A stretch of 52,946 nt of DNA from contig CAIOTH010000090.1 of the NCBI GenBank assembly GCA_903861145.1, positions 1-52,946 of the forward strand. The letters are read 5' to 3'. Shown here piece by piece: positions 38,510 through 47,423 of the stretch (the first letter of the stretch is position 1; each line of letters opens with the position of its first letter). The notes under the pieces are model-generated. The model had not been told where the DNA came from, made no database searches, and saw nothing but the letters and a program-made list of their open reading frames with translations. A program made the position numbers and the translations under genes. Source of the DNA: an uncultured Bacteroidota bacterium. Its GTDB lineage: Bacteria; Bacteroidota; Bacteroidia; Chitinophagales; LD1.

Positions 38510-39511
38510 ATGGCAAAAATGGTCCGTATTGGGGTTTTTGGTGTTGGCCACCTGGGTAAAATTCATGTTAAACTGCTGAAAGAAATTCCGGGTTACGAGA
38601 TAGTAGGTTTTTACGACCCCGATGATGCAAATGCTCAAAAAGCGATAGCTGAATTTGATATTAAGCGCTTTGAATCGGCTAAAAAACTGATTGACCAATG
38701 CGATGCGCTTGATATTGTTTCGCCAACTACCACCCATTTTGGTATAGCTTGCGATGCCATTAAAAAGTTTAAACACATATTTATTGAGAAGCCCCTTTCC
38801 ACCAACCTGGATGAGGCAAGGCAATTAGTATCGCTGGTAGATGAGGCCCGAATTAAAGCGATGGTGGGTCATGTAGAGCGATTTAATCCGGCGATTTTGA
38901 GCCTGAATAAAAAAACAATTAAGCCCCTTTTTATTGAGGTGCACCGTTTGGCACAGTTTAACCCGCGGGGAACGGATGTTTCGGTAGTACTAGACCTGAT
39001 GATTCATGATATTGATATTATCCTTAGCCTGGTTAAAGCTAATGTTAAGCGCATAAGCGCCAGTGGGGTGGCCATTTTGAGTAAGTCGCCGGATATTGCC
39101 AATGCGCGGATTGAGTTTGACAATGGCTGTGTAGCCAACATTACAGCCAGCCGTATTTCGATTAAGAACATGCGGAAGATGAGGATATTTCAGCCCGGGG
39201 CGTATATAAGCATGGATTTTTTAGCCAAGAAAGCTGACCTTTTCAAAATTGAAGATGCTCCGCCTGCGCCTATGGAGAATGGTTTGCAACACATTGAAAT
39301 AGACCTGCCCGACAACACGAAAAAGTACATCACGTTTGAAACCACTGATAAGAAAGACGTGAATGCCATTAAGATGGAGCTTGAGCTTTTCCATAAATCT
39401 ATTACCCAAAACAAAGCTGTACCCGTTAGCGTGCTGGATGGTTACAATGCTATGGATGTAGCCCAGCAAATACTGGACAAAATAAACCAGCAGCTGATGC
39501 CTGCCAAGTAG
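38510..39511 (+). CDS. Gfo/Idh/MocA family NAD(P)-dependent oxidoreductase
   Basis: A 333-residue oxidoreductase acting on a sugar or sugar nucleotide. The N-terminal Rossmann fold begins VRIGVFGVGHLGKIH; EKPLSTNLDEA carries the conserved Lys-Pro of the family, and GHVERFNPAI and MIHDIDIILSL are the usual catalytic-domain landmarks. The ATG at 38510 is preferred to the one at 38489 because a TAACTTCG box lies at 38497-38504; ATG 38519 is also possible. It precedes a lipoprotein and a sugar transferase on the same strand, which fits sugar or surface-polysaccharide metabolism (inference). Confidence 0.88.
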   Translation: MAKMVRIGVFGVGHLGKIHVKLLKEIPGYEIVGFYDPDDANAQKAIAEFDIKRFESAKKLIDQCDALDIVSPTTTHFGIACDAIKKFKHIFIEKPLSTNLDEARQLVSLVDEARIKAMVGHVERFNPAILSLNKKTIKPLFIEVHRLAQFNPRGTDVSVVLDLMIHDIDIILSLVKANVKRISASGVAILSKSPDIANARIEFDNGCVANITASRISIKNMRKMRIFQPGAYISMDFLAKKADLFKIEDAPPAPMENGLQHIEIDLPDNTKKYITFETTDKKDVNAIKMELELFHKSITQNKAVPVSVLDGYNAMDVAQQILDKINQQLMPAK

Positions 39512-39531
39512 AAAGGCATCCTCATCCTAAA

Positions 39532-39552
39532 TCCTTCTCCCAAGGAGAAGGA
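39532..39552. repeat. CTTCTCC-type short hairpin repeat
   Basis: TCCTTCTCC/GGAGAAGGA with a 3-nt loop, preceded by CCTCATCCTAAA and followed by CTTT. This is the look of a common dispersed CCTTCTCC intergenic repeat; it lies 21 nt past the oxidoreductase stop and may serve as its terminator. Confidence 0.7.
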
Positions 39553-39666
39553 CTTTGAACCAACTTCTCAAAATATTGTGCGTGCCGGTAATGCCACTGG
39601 TAAAACTTTTTACCACATATTTGCAATCTTTTAAGAATGGCAGCGTTGTATGCCCACATTTTAACT

Positions 39667-40527
39667 ATGAAATTTACTATTACTCTTTCGCTGTTTCTTA
39701 TTGCCTGTTTTTTTATCAGCTCGTGCAACAAAGGGCCTACCGGTGGCATACCATTTTACCTAAGGATGGATACTGCAGTAGTAACTGCCCCACTACATGT
39801 ATCGGCAAGTTCAAATACCCAGGCCATACAGGATGTATGGGTTGAAGATGGTGCAAACAATATGGGCGCTTACGAGTTACCTTGCAATTTTCCGGTTTTA
39901 GATAAAGATTCTGTTCGTTTTGTGATAAACCCCGGAGTATGGCAAAGTTCGGAATCTACTAACCCGGTTATTTACCCTCTTATGAATCCCGACGTTTTTA
40001 CTTTATACGCTGTTTCGGGCAGCCAATACAGGCACGTTCCCACGTTTACTTATAAAGGTGCTGACAGTGTTTTGTTTAATGAGGATTTTGAGCTGGGAAT
40101 GGATTACAATAGCAGCATGACCAGGTTTAGGGACAGCGCAAAATATGGCAACTACTGCGGTAAAATAACCGTTGGGCCTACCGATTCAAGTGTGGTTGCA
40201 GTTCAGCAACATGCTTCGCAAGGTACTGGCAGCATTTGTCCTTATGCTTTAGTCCCCGGGCAGGAAATTTGGGTTGAGCTGGATTACAAATCTGATGTGC
40301 CTTTTTGGACTGGAATAATTGCGAATTTCAGCTCGGGGTCAACTCAAACTATCCCGGTGCTTTTTTTGCTACCTACCCAAACCTGGACCAAGGAATACAT
40401 AAAGTTAACCGCTACAGTTGGGCAGGCAGATGCCAACACTTTTAACCTGTATTTTGAGGCGGATAATCCATCAGGGTTTGCGGGAGGGAGTGTTTATCTG
40501 GATAACATCAGGTTAATACACATGTAA
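39667..40527 (+). CDS. Predicted lipoprotein with C-terminal jelly-roll-like domain
   Basis: A 286-residue lipoprotein from the ATG at 39667, chosen because it opens a signal peptide with the lipobox FISSC (C21) then NKGPTGG. Residues about 40-130 form one beta-rich domain; residues about 135-285 begin LFNEDFELGM and end SVYLDNIRLIHM, the start and end pattern of carbohydrate-binding-type jelly rolls (NLIxxGxFE...YxDNxxL). I do not recognise a named family. It is 4 nt before the sugar transferase gene, so the two are almost certainly cotranscribed. A CATATTTG box (39616-39623) may be its promoter. Confidence 0.78.
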   Translation: MKFTITLSLFLIACFFISSCNKGPTGGIPFYLRMDTAVVTAPLHVSASSNTQAIQDVWVEDGANNMGAYELPCNFPVLDKDSVRFVINPGVWQSSESTNPVIYPLMNPDVFTLYAVSGSQYRHVPTFTYKGADSVLFNEDFELGMDYNSSMTRFRDSAKYGNYCGKITVGPTDSSVVAVQQHASQGTGSICPYALVPGQEIWVELDYKSDVPFWTGIIANFSSGSTQTIPVLFLLPTQTWTKEYIKLTATVGQADANTFNLYFEADNPSGFAGGSVYLDNIRLIHM

Positions 40528-40531
40528 TGCA

Positions 40532-41950
40532 ATGAAGCAGCGGAAAGGAATAATTATTTGGTACGTATTGGGCGATTTGCTGGCCTCAGCAATTACCTGG
40601 TATGGGGTATTTCTTTTCCGCAAATGTTTTATACAGGGAGAACCTTTTAGCTTATCAATTCCTTTTCACGACAACAATTTTTTTAAGGGCATAATAGCGG
40701 TGCCCTTTTTGTGGTTTTTGTTTCATTATGTTACCGGCACGTATACCGACCTTTATAAAAAATCGCGCTTACAGGAATTGGGCAAAACCCTGATTGTAAC
40801 ATTCGTTGGGGGCATAATTATTTTCTTTATACTGTTGTTGGATGACCAGGTGCGCAGGTATACTGATTATTATATCACCTTCCTGGTTTTATTGGTATCG
40901 CAATTTCTATTTACAACACTTTTCAGGCAGCTATTACTTTTCAGAGTCAGAAAAAATGTGGCATCGGGCAAAGTTGGTTTTGCTACGCTAATGATAGGAA
41001 GCAGCCAAAGGGCGAACGAATTATATGAAGAATTAAAAAAGGGGGAAAAAGCTTTTGGTTTTCACTTTACCGGTTACCTGGAATTAAACGGAAGGGAGAA
41101 GAACACCCTTACATCTGAATTAAAAGAACTTGGCCATCTTGATTCGCTCGAAACTGTATTACAGCAGCACATGGATATTGAAGAGGTTATTATTGCTATT
41201 GAGACCTCGGAGCACCATATGCTTAACGATATTATTATCAGGCTGGCAGATAAGAATGTAACCATCAGGATTATACCTGACATGTACGACATCTTATCGC
41301 GCACGGTGCGCCTGAATCACGCTATTGGAGAGGCGTTTATTGAAATACCGAATCAATTATTGACTGAATGGCAGAAAATTACCAAAAGGTGGTTTGATAT
41401 TATTGCTTCGGTATTTGCCATTATTATTACACTACCGGTAACGATTTATGTAGCAATAAGAGTTAAGCTAACTGACGGTGGCCCGGTATTTTATTTACAG
41501 GAAAGATTAGGACATTATGGTGCTCCGTTTTATATCTACAAGTTCCGGTCGATGTACAGCAATGCAGAGGATAACGGCCCGCAGCTTACAACCGAGAACG
41601 ATGCACGCATTACACCTATAGGGAAAAACATAAGAAAGTACCGTATTGACGAATTGCCACAATTTATTAATGTGATAAAGGGTGATATGAGCATTGTAGG
41701 CCCCAGGGCGGAAAGAAGATTTTTTGCAGACCAGATTATAAAAACTGCACCACACTACCGGCAGGTGTTTAAAGTTCAACCGGGTATTACCTCATTGGGT
41801 ATGGTAAAATACGGATATGCATCGACCGTTGAAGAAATGGTTAAACGGTTAAAATACGACATCATTTACATTGAGAACATGAGCGTAATGATGGACTTTA
41901 AGATTATGATTTATACAGTGCTTACCGTGGTTTACGGTAGAGGGAAGTAA
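40532..41950 (+). CDS. Polyprenyl-phosphate sugar-1-phosphate transferase (WcaJ/PglC type)
   Basis: A 472-residue initiating glycosyltransferase that moves a sugar-1-phosphate onto undecaprenyl phosphate, the first step of an exopolysaccharide or O-antigen unit. The N-terminal third has four hydrophobic segments (about 5-125), the middle (about 140-270) is a CoA-binding-like Rossmann region, and the catalytic bacterial sugar transferase domain starts TKRWFDIIAS and carries FYIYKFRSM, IDELPQFINV and GDMSIVGPRAE. Length fits the long WcaJ-like class. It follows the lipoprotein by 4 nt. Only one glycosyltransferase is present here, so the rest of the pathway must lie elsewhere. Confidence 0.93.
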   Translation: MKQRKGIIIWYVLGDLLASAITWYGVFLFRKCFIQGEPFSLSIPFHDNNFFKGIIAVPFLWFLFHYVTGTYTDLYKKSRLQELGKTLIVTFVGGIIIFFILLLDDQVRRYTDYYITFLVLLVSQFLFTTLFRQLLLFRVRKNVASGKVGFATLMIGSSQRANELYEELKKGEKAFGFHFTGYLELNGREKNTLTSELKELGHLDSLETVLQQHMDIEEVIIAIETSEHHMLNDIIIRLADKNVTIRIIPDMYDILSRTVRLNHAIGEAFIEIPNQLLTEWQKITKRWFDIIASVFAIIITLPVTIYVAIRVKLTDGGPVFYLQERLGHYGAPFYIYKFRSMYSNAEDNGPQLTTENDARITPIGKNIRKYRIDELPQFINVIKGDMSIVGPRAERRFFADQIIKTAPHYRQVFKVQPGITSLGMVKYGYASTVEEMVKRLKYDIIYIENMSVMMDFKIMIYTVLTVVYGRGK

Positions 41951-41953
41951 TTA

Positions 41954-42739
41954 CTATTTTTTGCCCAATAGCTTTTTCACCCTTTCTTTTAAAAGCCAGT
42001 ATTTTGAGGCTTTAATATCGGCAAGCTCCCTTATTTGCAACTGGTCTTTAAACAATTGCGCCTTAGTTAACTGATAACTAAATTCCAGGCACTTTACCTT
42101 ATCGCTTTCGAAGTTTTCGGCAACAAACTTGTATTTCTCTTCATCTAAAAACAAAATTCCCAAGCCGTGCGAGTGTGAGAATTCAAGACAGGTTTTATAC
42201 TTGTCCTTAATTTCAGTCCAGAATCGATAAACTTCAAAGTCATTCTTCGTCTCGTTAATGTCATGAAAGAGGATAACACCGTCTGCCTTTACTTTGCTTT
42301 TCCAGGTATTGAAATCGTTTGATACGGCCTGGTAGGTATGAAACCCGTCAATATGTAAAACATCAATTGTATGGTCTTCAAAATCTTTTACCGCATCGTC
42401 AAATGATTTCCGGATATAGTTGGCGGAAACACCGTTATAATATTTTGAAAGAATCGATTTGAAATCATTGAATACCTTATCACCAAAAAGGCCGGCATGA
42501 GTATCGCCCTGCCATGTATCAATTGCAACGAGTTTTGTTTTACTTTTTGAGTCTTTTGCGGCCTGGCAAAAAGAGTAAAACGAGGTGCCCTTCCACGAAC
42601 CCAGTTCAACTATCAAACCCGGCTGAAGGTTTCTTACAAGATTGTATCCAAAACATTTATGCCCAGACCATGGGGTTGAATTATCCTCAAACGATTCGGT
42701 GTATTCAAAATAAGGGTAAATCAGTTCCCATTGCTTCAT
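41954..42739 (-). CDS. Class I SAM-dependent methyltransferase (CmcI/Methyltransf_24-like)
   Basis: A 261-residue predicted methyltransferase. The SAM-binding loop is VELGSWKGTSFYSF (about 44-57), followed by VAIDTWQGD, the VLHIDGFHTYQAV acid-His stretch (about 124-137) and VILFHDINE (about 153-161). The IDGxHxYxxVxxD pattern fits Methyltransf_24 and CmcI-like enzymes, often found modifying sugars or glycans. The target is unknown, but it converges on the sugar transferase gene with only 3 nt between them, so a role in glycan modification is plausible. The C-terminus ends in a basic LLKERVKKLLGKK tail. Confidence 0.82.
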   Translation of the reverse strand: MKQWELIYPYFEYTESFEDNSTPWSGHKCFGYNLVRNLQPGLIVELGSWKGTSFYSFCQAAKDSKSKTKLVAIDTWQGDTHAGLFGDKVFNDFKSILSKYYNGVSANYIRKSFDDAVKDFEDHTIDVLHIDGFHTYQAVSNDFNTWKSKVKADGVILFHDINETKNDFEVYRFWTEIKDKYKTCLEFSHSHGLGILFLDEEKYKFVAENFESDKVKCLEFSYQLTKAQLFKDQLQIRELADIKASKYWLLKERVKKLLGKK

Positions 42740-42846
42740 AAACGACTATAAGTTAAATTCCATCGACCATCAAATTGGACGAGTAATGATAATTAAAATT
42801 CGGGCTTTATCGGGGATAAATATTGTTTATGCCCCTAAAATTGTTG

Positions 42847-42884
42847 AAGAAAAAAACCCATCACGATGGCTCGGATGGGTTTCT
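42847..42884 (-). terminator. Intrinsic terminator after rplQ
   Basis: AAACCCATC/GATGGGTTT stem, 11-nt loop, followed on the minus strand by TTTTTC. It ends the ribosomal cluster. Confidence 0.82.
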
Positions 42885-42908
42885 ATTTTTAATGCTTTTG
42901 TATCAAGC

Positions 42909-43418
42909 TTATTCTTCTGTTTTTTCTTCAGCAGCGTCGTCTTTTTTCGCGGCTTTCTTTTTAGGGGCTGCTGCTTTTTTCGCGGTAGTACCACCAGCTC
43001 TCCTGGTTTTCTTCTTAGGTTCAGCAGTTTTAGCTGTGTTTTTGTTCTGGGTATAGATTTCGTTGAAATCTACCAGTTCAATCATAGCCATTTCAGCTGA
43101 ATCGCCGGGGCGGAAGCCAGTTTTGATGATACGGGTGTAACCACCTGGACGGTCGCCTACTTTTGAAGCAATAGGGCCGAACAATTCATCGATGCTGAAT
43201 TTGTTTTCAAGCACGCTGAAAATTGTTCTTCTGTTATGCGTAGTATTCTCTTTTGCGCGATTAACAATAGGCTCAATATAACCTCTCAGGGCCTTTGCCT
43301 TTGCAAGCGTTGTAAAAATTCTTTTATGAAGAATAAGCGAATTGCCTAAGTTCATCATCAAAGCATGCCTGTGTGCGGTTTTCCTTCCTAAGTTATTTAC
43401 TTTATCTCCGTGTCTCAT
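42909..43418 (-). CDS. rplQ: 50S ribosomal protein L17 with extended C-terminus
   Basis: A 169-residue L17 starting [17 protein letters not shown]. The conserved core ends near residue 122 ([10 protein letters not shown]); E. coli L17 has 127 residues. The extra about 45 residues are Lys/Ala/Glu-rich ([15 protein letters not shown]), a disordered, strongly charged tail. Last gene of the cluster, 36 nt after rpoA, followed by a terminator. Unlike the common order in the phylum, carA does not follow. Confidence 0.96.
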   Translation of the reverse strand: MRHGDKVNNLGRKTAHRHALMMNLGNSLILHKRIFTTLAKAKALRGYIEPIVNRAKENTTHNRRTIFSVLENKFSIDELFGPIASKVGDRPGGYTRIIKTGFRPGDSAEMAMIELVDFNEIYTQNKNTAKTAEPKKKTRRAGGTTAKKAAAPKKKAAKKDDAAEEKTEE

Positions 43419-43454
43419 GACTTAATTTTTTCTAATGTTTCTTACTTCTAATTA

Positions 43455-44447
43455 CTAGTTCTCGTCTAATTTATATTTGCTCAAATCCATTCCGAACATT
43501 AAGCCTTTTTCATGTAAAAGGGCTTCGATTTCAACTAACGATTTTTTACCGAAGTTGCGGAATTTCAAAAGGTCGTTGGTATTGAACTGAACCAGTTCTT
43601 CCAATGTATTGATTTTAGCTGCTTTTAAGCAGTTGAATGCACGAACTGAAAGATCAAGATCTTCAAGAGGTGTCTTCAACAATTTGCGCATGTGTAATAC
43701 GTGCTCATCAACCATTTCAGTTTCAGTAGCTGTAGGGCTATCGAAAGAGATATGCTCGTCAGTAATCAGCATTAGGTGCTGAATCAAAACGCGTGATGCT
43801 TCCTTAACTGCTTCTTCAGGATGAACTGTACCATCAGTTGATACCTCAAGAACCAGCTTTTCGAAATCCACTTTCTGTTCTACACGGAAAGGTTCAACAG
43901 CATATTTTACATTCTTGATTGGAGTATAGATAGCATCAACCGGAATAAAACCGATAGCGTGCTCTTTAGAATTCTCGTCAGCAGGAACATAACCACGGCC
44001 CTTAGAGATAGTTAATTCAATCTCAAGGTTAACGTTGCCTTCCATGTTGCAGATAACCAACTCAGGATTCATAACCTGGTAAACGTTGGTGTGCTTTTCG
44101 ATATGCTCAGCCTTGAATGAAGGAGAGTTTTTTAAAGCGATGTATATTTTATCGGCCGCATTTTCGTCGTCCATTACTTTCTTCAAACGAACCTGCTTCA
44201 AATTCAAAACTATTTCAGTAACATCTTCCAAAACACCTTTAATAGAAGAAAATTCATGATCAACACCGGTAATTTTGATACCGCTGATTGCATAACCTTC
44301 CAATGACGAAAGAAGAACTCTTCTTAACGCATTGCCAATAGTTACACCAAACCCAGGCTCAAGAGGTTTGAATTCAAAAGTTCCTTCAAAATCAGTTGCT
44401 TTCTGTAATGTGATTTTGTCGGGCTTCTGAAACGTTAGTAGTGCCAT
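43455..44447 (-). CDS. rpoA: DNA-directed RNA polymerase alpha subunit
   Basis: A 330-residue subunit: N-terminal dimerisation domain (about 10-235) with [20 protein letters not shown], and a C-terminal domain (about 255-325) with [16 protein letters not shown] and [16 protein letters not shown], the helices that contact upstream DNA and activators. Length is normal. It lies 70 nt after rpsD and 36 nt before rplQ. Confidence 0.98.
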   Translation of the reverse strand: MALLTFQKPDKITLQKATDFEGTFEFKPLEPGFGVTIGNALRRVLLSSLEGYAISGIKITGVDHEFSSIKGVLEDVTEIVLNLKQVRLKKVMDDENAADKIYIALKNSPSFKAEHIEKHTNVYQVMNPELVICNMEGNVNLEIELTISKGRGYVPADENSKEHAIGFIPVDAIYTPIKNVKYAVEPFRVEQKVDFEKLVLEVSTDGTVHPEEAVKEASRVLIQHLMLITDEHISFDSPTATETEMVDEHVLHMRKLLKTPLEDLDLSVRAFNCLKAAKINTLEELVQFNTNDLLKFRNFGKKSLVEIEALLHEKGLMFGMDLSKYKLDEN

Positions 44448-44517
44448 ATTTTTAGTTTGTTTTTTTTATTAAAAAATTCCAATCAAAACCCGGAGTTAAG
44501 ACTCCAGACACAAATCA

Positions 44518-45123
44518 CTATTTAGAATACAACTCAACAATTAATTGCTCATTAATGTTTTCAGGTATTTGCTCTCTATCAGGGTAGTCAAGGAAAGTGC
44601 CTTCAACAGCCTTTTCATCCAAGGTAAGCCATACAAATTTCTTACCTCTTTTTGCCAGTGCATCTTGTACTACTGACAGGTTCTTAGATCTTTCGCGTAA
44701 ACCTACTTTGTCGCCAGGTTTTAATGAGAAAGATGGAACGTTTACAACCGCACCATTAACTACAACGTGTTTGTGAATAACCAACTGACGTGCTTGTGAG
44801 CGTGAAGCTGCAAAGCCAAGACGGTACAATGTATTGTCCAACCTTGCTTCCAATAGTTTCAACAAGTTTTCACCCTTAACACCTTTTCTGCGGGTAGCTT
44901 TTTCAAACAGGTTACGGAACTGGCGCTCGAGCAAACCATAAGTATACTTTGCTTTTTGCTTTTCCTGTAACTGTACTGAGTACTCAGAAGCAGTCTTTCT
45001 TTTCTTTGACTGTCCGTGTTGTCCCGGTGGGTAGCTTCTTTTATCGAAGTACTTGTCGGTTCCGAAAATTGCATCTCCGAATTTACGGGCGATTTTCGTT
45101 TTAGGTCCTATATATCTTGCCAT
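44518..45123 (-). CDS. rpsD: 30S ribosomal protein S4
   Basis: A 201-residue primary 16S rRNA-binding protein starting [17 protein letters not shown], with the S4 RNA-binding domain at about 92-155 ([15 protein letters not shown] and [12 protein letters not shown]). No zinc cysteine set is present in the N-terminal part (the zinc-free form). In many bacteria S4 represses this operon; a leader structure was not resolved here. Confidence 0.98.
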   Translation of the reverse strand: MARYIGPKTKIARKFGDAIFGTDKYFDKRSYPPGQHGQSKKRKTASEYSVQLQEKQKAKYTYGLLERQFRNLFEKATRRKGVKGENLLKLLEARLDNTLYRLGFAASRSQARQLVIHKHVVVNGAVVNVPSFSLKPGDKVGLRERSKNLSVVQDALAKRGKKFVWLTLDEKAVEGTFLDYPDREQIPENINEQLIVELYSK

Positions 45124-45175
45124 CTTTTTTTATTTCTAATTTCTAGTTTCTAATCTCCTTGGTCTACTACCTGAT

Positions 45176-45595
45176 TTATACTCTTCTCTTTTTAGGAGGG
45201 CGGCAACCGTTGTGAGGTATTGGGGTCATGTCATTAATAACTGTTACTTCAATACCACTTGTGTAAATAGTACGGATTGCAGACTCACGTCCACCACCTG
45301 GCCCTTTTACAAATACTTCAACTTTTCTAAGGCCGGCTTCGTGAGCTACCTTTGCAGCTTCAGTGCATGCCATTTGTGCAGCATAAGGAGTGTTCTTTTT
45401 AGAACCACGGAAACCTACACGACCTGCAGAACCCCAGCTAATGGTTTGTCCCTGACCGTTGGTAAAAGTGATGATGATGTTATTGAAAGTTGCATTGATG
45501 AACGCTTTACCTTCTGCATCTACCTTTACTATTCTTTTCTTTGCTTTTGCTTTTGCAACGGCTGATTGTTGCTGTGGTGTTTGCTGCTTTGCCAT
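45176..45595 (-). CDS. rpsK: 30S ribosomal protein S11
   Basis: A 139-residue S11 with a basic Gln/Ala/Lys N-terminus, [32 protein letters not shown] and the terminal [11 protein letters not shown]. It sits on the 30S platform near the mRNA exit. Spaced 47 nt from rpsM and 52 nt from rpsD. Confidence 0.98.
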   Translation of the reverse strand: MAKQQTPQQQSAVAKAKAKKRIVKVDAEGKAFINATFNNIIITFTNGQGQTISWGSAGRVGFRGSKKNTPYAAQMACTEAAKVAHEAGLRKVEVFVKGPGGGRESAIRTIYTSGIEVTVINDMTPIPHNGCRPPKKRRV

Positions 45596-45642
45596 TTTAT
45601 AATTTTCTTTTCTTGCTTAACTCCTGTTTCTAAAATCTAAGA

Positions 45643-46020
45643 TTACTTAGTTACCATTTTCTTGTTGGCTACTGTCTTACGCTTACCATTTCTTGTTCTT
45701 GAATTGGTTTTAGTTCTTTGGCCACGTGTAGGCAATCCTTTACGGTGACGAATACCGCGGTATGCGCCAATATCCTGCAAACGCTTAATGTTTTGCTGAA
45801 CCTCACCTCTTAGTTCACCTTCAACTTTCAATTTATCGGCAATGTACCTGATGATACCGTTAACCTGTTCATCATTCCAGTCTTTCACCTTCGCGGTAGG
45901 GTCAATACCGTTAGAAGTCAAAATTTTGTTTGCTGTGGTTTTACCGATTCCATAAATATAGGTAAGCGCAATGCCTCCTTGTTTATTTTTATGAAGATCT
46001 ACACCTGATATTCTTGCCAT
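45643..46020 (-). CDS. rpsM: 30S ribosomal protein S13
   Basis: A 125-residue head protein contacting the P-site tRNA and L5: [15 protein letters not shown] at the start, [14 protein letters not shown] helix-turn region and the basic [19 protein letters not shown] tail. It follows rpmJ by 32 nt. Confidence 0.98.
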   Translation of the reverse strand: MARISGVDLHKNKQGGIALTYIYGIGKTTANKILTSNGIDPTAKVKDWNDEQVNGIIRYIADKLKVEGELRGEVQQNIKRLQDIGAYRGIRHRKGLPTRGQRTKTNSRTRNGKRKTVANKKMVTK

Positions 46021-46052
46021 GTTATTTGTGAATGTCTTTTTTTATAAAATGA

Positions 46053-46169
46053 TTATCCCTGACGTTGTTTGTATTTCGGATTCTTCTTGTTTATGATATA
46101 AACAACACCCTTGCGTCTTACAATTTTGCAATCCACACTTCTCTTTTTTACCGATGCTCTGACTTTCAT
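46053..46169 (-). CDS. rpmJ: 50S ribosomal protein L36 (zinc-ligand-poor form)
   Basis: A 38-residue protein read by hand between infA and rps[20 protein letters not shown], then [18 protein letters not shown]. In the zinc-binding form the ligands are three Cys and one His; here only the second Cys (C14) is kept, the others being S11, N27 and Y32. The spacing and ends ([14 protein letters not shown]) leave no doubt about identity. The C-minus form is usual in this phylum. Confidence 0.96.
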   Translation of the reverse strand: MKVRASVKKRSVDCKIVRRKGVVYIINKKNPKYKQRQG

Positions 46170-46213
46170 GACTATTCGTTTGTATTATGCTTTTATCTAA
46201 AACTTAAAACCGA

Positions 46214-46432
46214 TTACTTGTACCTAAATGTTATTCTACCCTTATTCAAATCGTATGGGCTCATTTCAACCTGCACTTTATCTCCGGGCAAAATCTTAAT
46301 GTAATTCATCCTCATTTTGCCTGAAATGTGAGAAATGATCTCATGGCCATTCTCTAATTTCACTCTGAACATGGCGTTGCTAAGCGCTTCTGTAATTGTT
46401 CCGTCTTGTTTAATCAGGTCCTGTTTTGCCAT
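46214..46432 (-). CDS. infA: Translation initiation factor IF-1
   Basis: A 72-residue S1/OB-fold protein that occupies the ribosomal A site during initiation: [17 protein letters not shown], then [20 protein letters not shown] and [17 protein letters not shown]. First gene of the promoter-distal segment; a near-ideal promoter lies 43 nt before its ATG. Confidence 0.98.
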   Translation of the reverse strand: MAKQDLIKQDGTITEALSNAMFRVKLENGHEIISHISGKMRMNYIKILPGDKVQVEMSPYDLNKGRITFRYK

Positions 46433-46474
46433 TCAAAAATTGAATTCTACACACTACTCCCCAAAAAGGGAACG

Positions 46475-46505
46475 CAAATATAGAGTTTATGAACAATGCT
46501 GCAAA
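46475..46505 (-). promoter_or_regulatory. Promoter of infA-rpmJ-rpsM-rpsK-rpsD-rpoA-rplQ
   Basis: On the minus strand TTTG (46502-46505), a 19-nt spacer and TATATTTG (46475-46482): full matches to both consensus elements. The sequence after the box (TTTGCGTTCCCTTTTT) is nearly identical to that at the rplE promoter. Confidence 0.82.
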
Positions 46506-46571
46506 CTTTTTGTACAGTAATTTTTACGTATTTCGCTGCAGACAAAATCGCTACTGCCCTTTCGGGTCACC

Positions 46572-47372
46572 TTATATCTTTACTAACTCCTTATTCTCTT
46601 TAACTGCCTGCTCAATCCATTCAAAAGAGCTCAATATCTCTGCTTTTAAAGGTTTTACGAGCACTGTATGTTCAAAATGTACCGACTGCGATCCGTCTTG
46701 TGTTGCAATTGTCCAGTTATCGCGTTTGGTATAAACATCTCTTTTACCCAGGTTAACCATTGGTTCGATGGCTATTGTGCAATTTTCCGGCAGTTTCTGT
46801 CCATCCCCTTTCCGTCCATAATTAGGAACCTGGGGATCTTCATGCAATGTTTTGCCAATTCCATGGCCTACTAATTCGCGCACACATTTGTAAGGGTGCT
46901 TCCTTTCGCAGTAATCCTGAACGGCGAAACCAATGTCGCCAGTTCTTTTTCCGGCAGTTGCCTGCTCAATTCCTAAATACAGCGACTCCTTTGTAACCCT
47001 CATTAACTCCAGTACCTCGGGCTTTACGTTGCCAATACCAAAGGTGTAGGCCATATCGCCGTGGTATCCATTCATAAAAACACCACAATCGCAGGAAATA
47101 ATATCGCCGTCTTTATAAGCTTCAACCGTAGGTATACCGTGAACTACTTCATCGTTTACCGAAATACAAAGCGAGGCCGGGTACCTGTTATAACCTTTAA
47201 ATGAGGGATGGCCACCGTGGTCTTTAATAAATTGCTCGGCTAACTTATCCAGCTTTATTCCATTCGTTCCTGCTCTCACCGCTTTGGCAACTTCGGCCAA
47301 AGTTTTTGATAGCAACTCGCAGCTCTTGCGAATCAACTCAATCTCTTCCGGTGTTTTAATCTTAATAGCCAT
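46572..47372 (-). CDS. map: Methionine aminopeptidase, type I
   Basis: A 266-residue metalloprotease that removes the initiator methionine. The metal ligands are visible in order: the first Asp in SCDCGVF, the second in GYHGDMAYTF, the His in VGHGIGKTLHEDP, and Glu in AIEPMV and in VHFEHTV. No N-terminal zinc-finger extension. It sits between secY and infA, separated from both by a hairpin and a promoter respectively. Confidence 0.97.
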   Translation of the reverse strand: MAIKIKTPEEIELIRKSCELLSKTLAEVAKAVRAGTNGIKLDKLAEQFIKDHGGHPSFKGYNRYPASLCISVNDEVVHGIPTVEAYKDGDIISCDCGVFMNGYHGDMAYTFGIGNVKPEVLELMRVTKESLYLGIEQATAGKRTGDIGFAVQDYCERKHPYKCVRELVGHGIGKTLHEDPQVPNYGRKGDGQKLPENCTIAIEPMVNLGKRDVYTKRDNWTIATQDGSQSVHFEHTVLVKPLKAEILSSFEWIEQAVKENKELVKI

Positions 47373-47383
47373 GTCTATAAAAC

Positions 47384-47412
47384 AAAAAACCCTCTCCTTT
47401 CAGAGAGGGATT
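47384..47412 (-). terminator. Terminator-like hairpin between secY and map
   Basis: CCCTCTC/GAGAGGG stem with a 6-nt loop followed by TTTTTTG on the minus strand, about 12 nt past the secY stop. No promoter is visible between it and map, so read-through must be needed to express map. Confidence 0.78.
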
Positions 47413-47423
47413 TGAAGTTCGGT

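Noticed and set aside
38270-38824. A 184-codon minus-strand frame antisense to the oxidoreductase gene
   Set aside because: It is a shadow of the well-supported plus-strand gene and crosses a perfect hairpin repeat.
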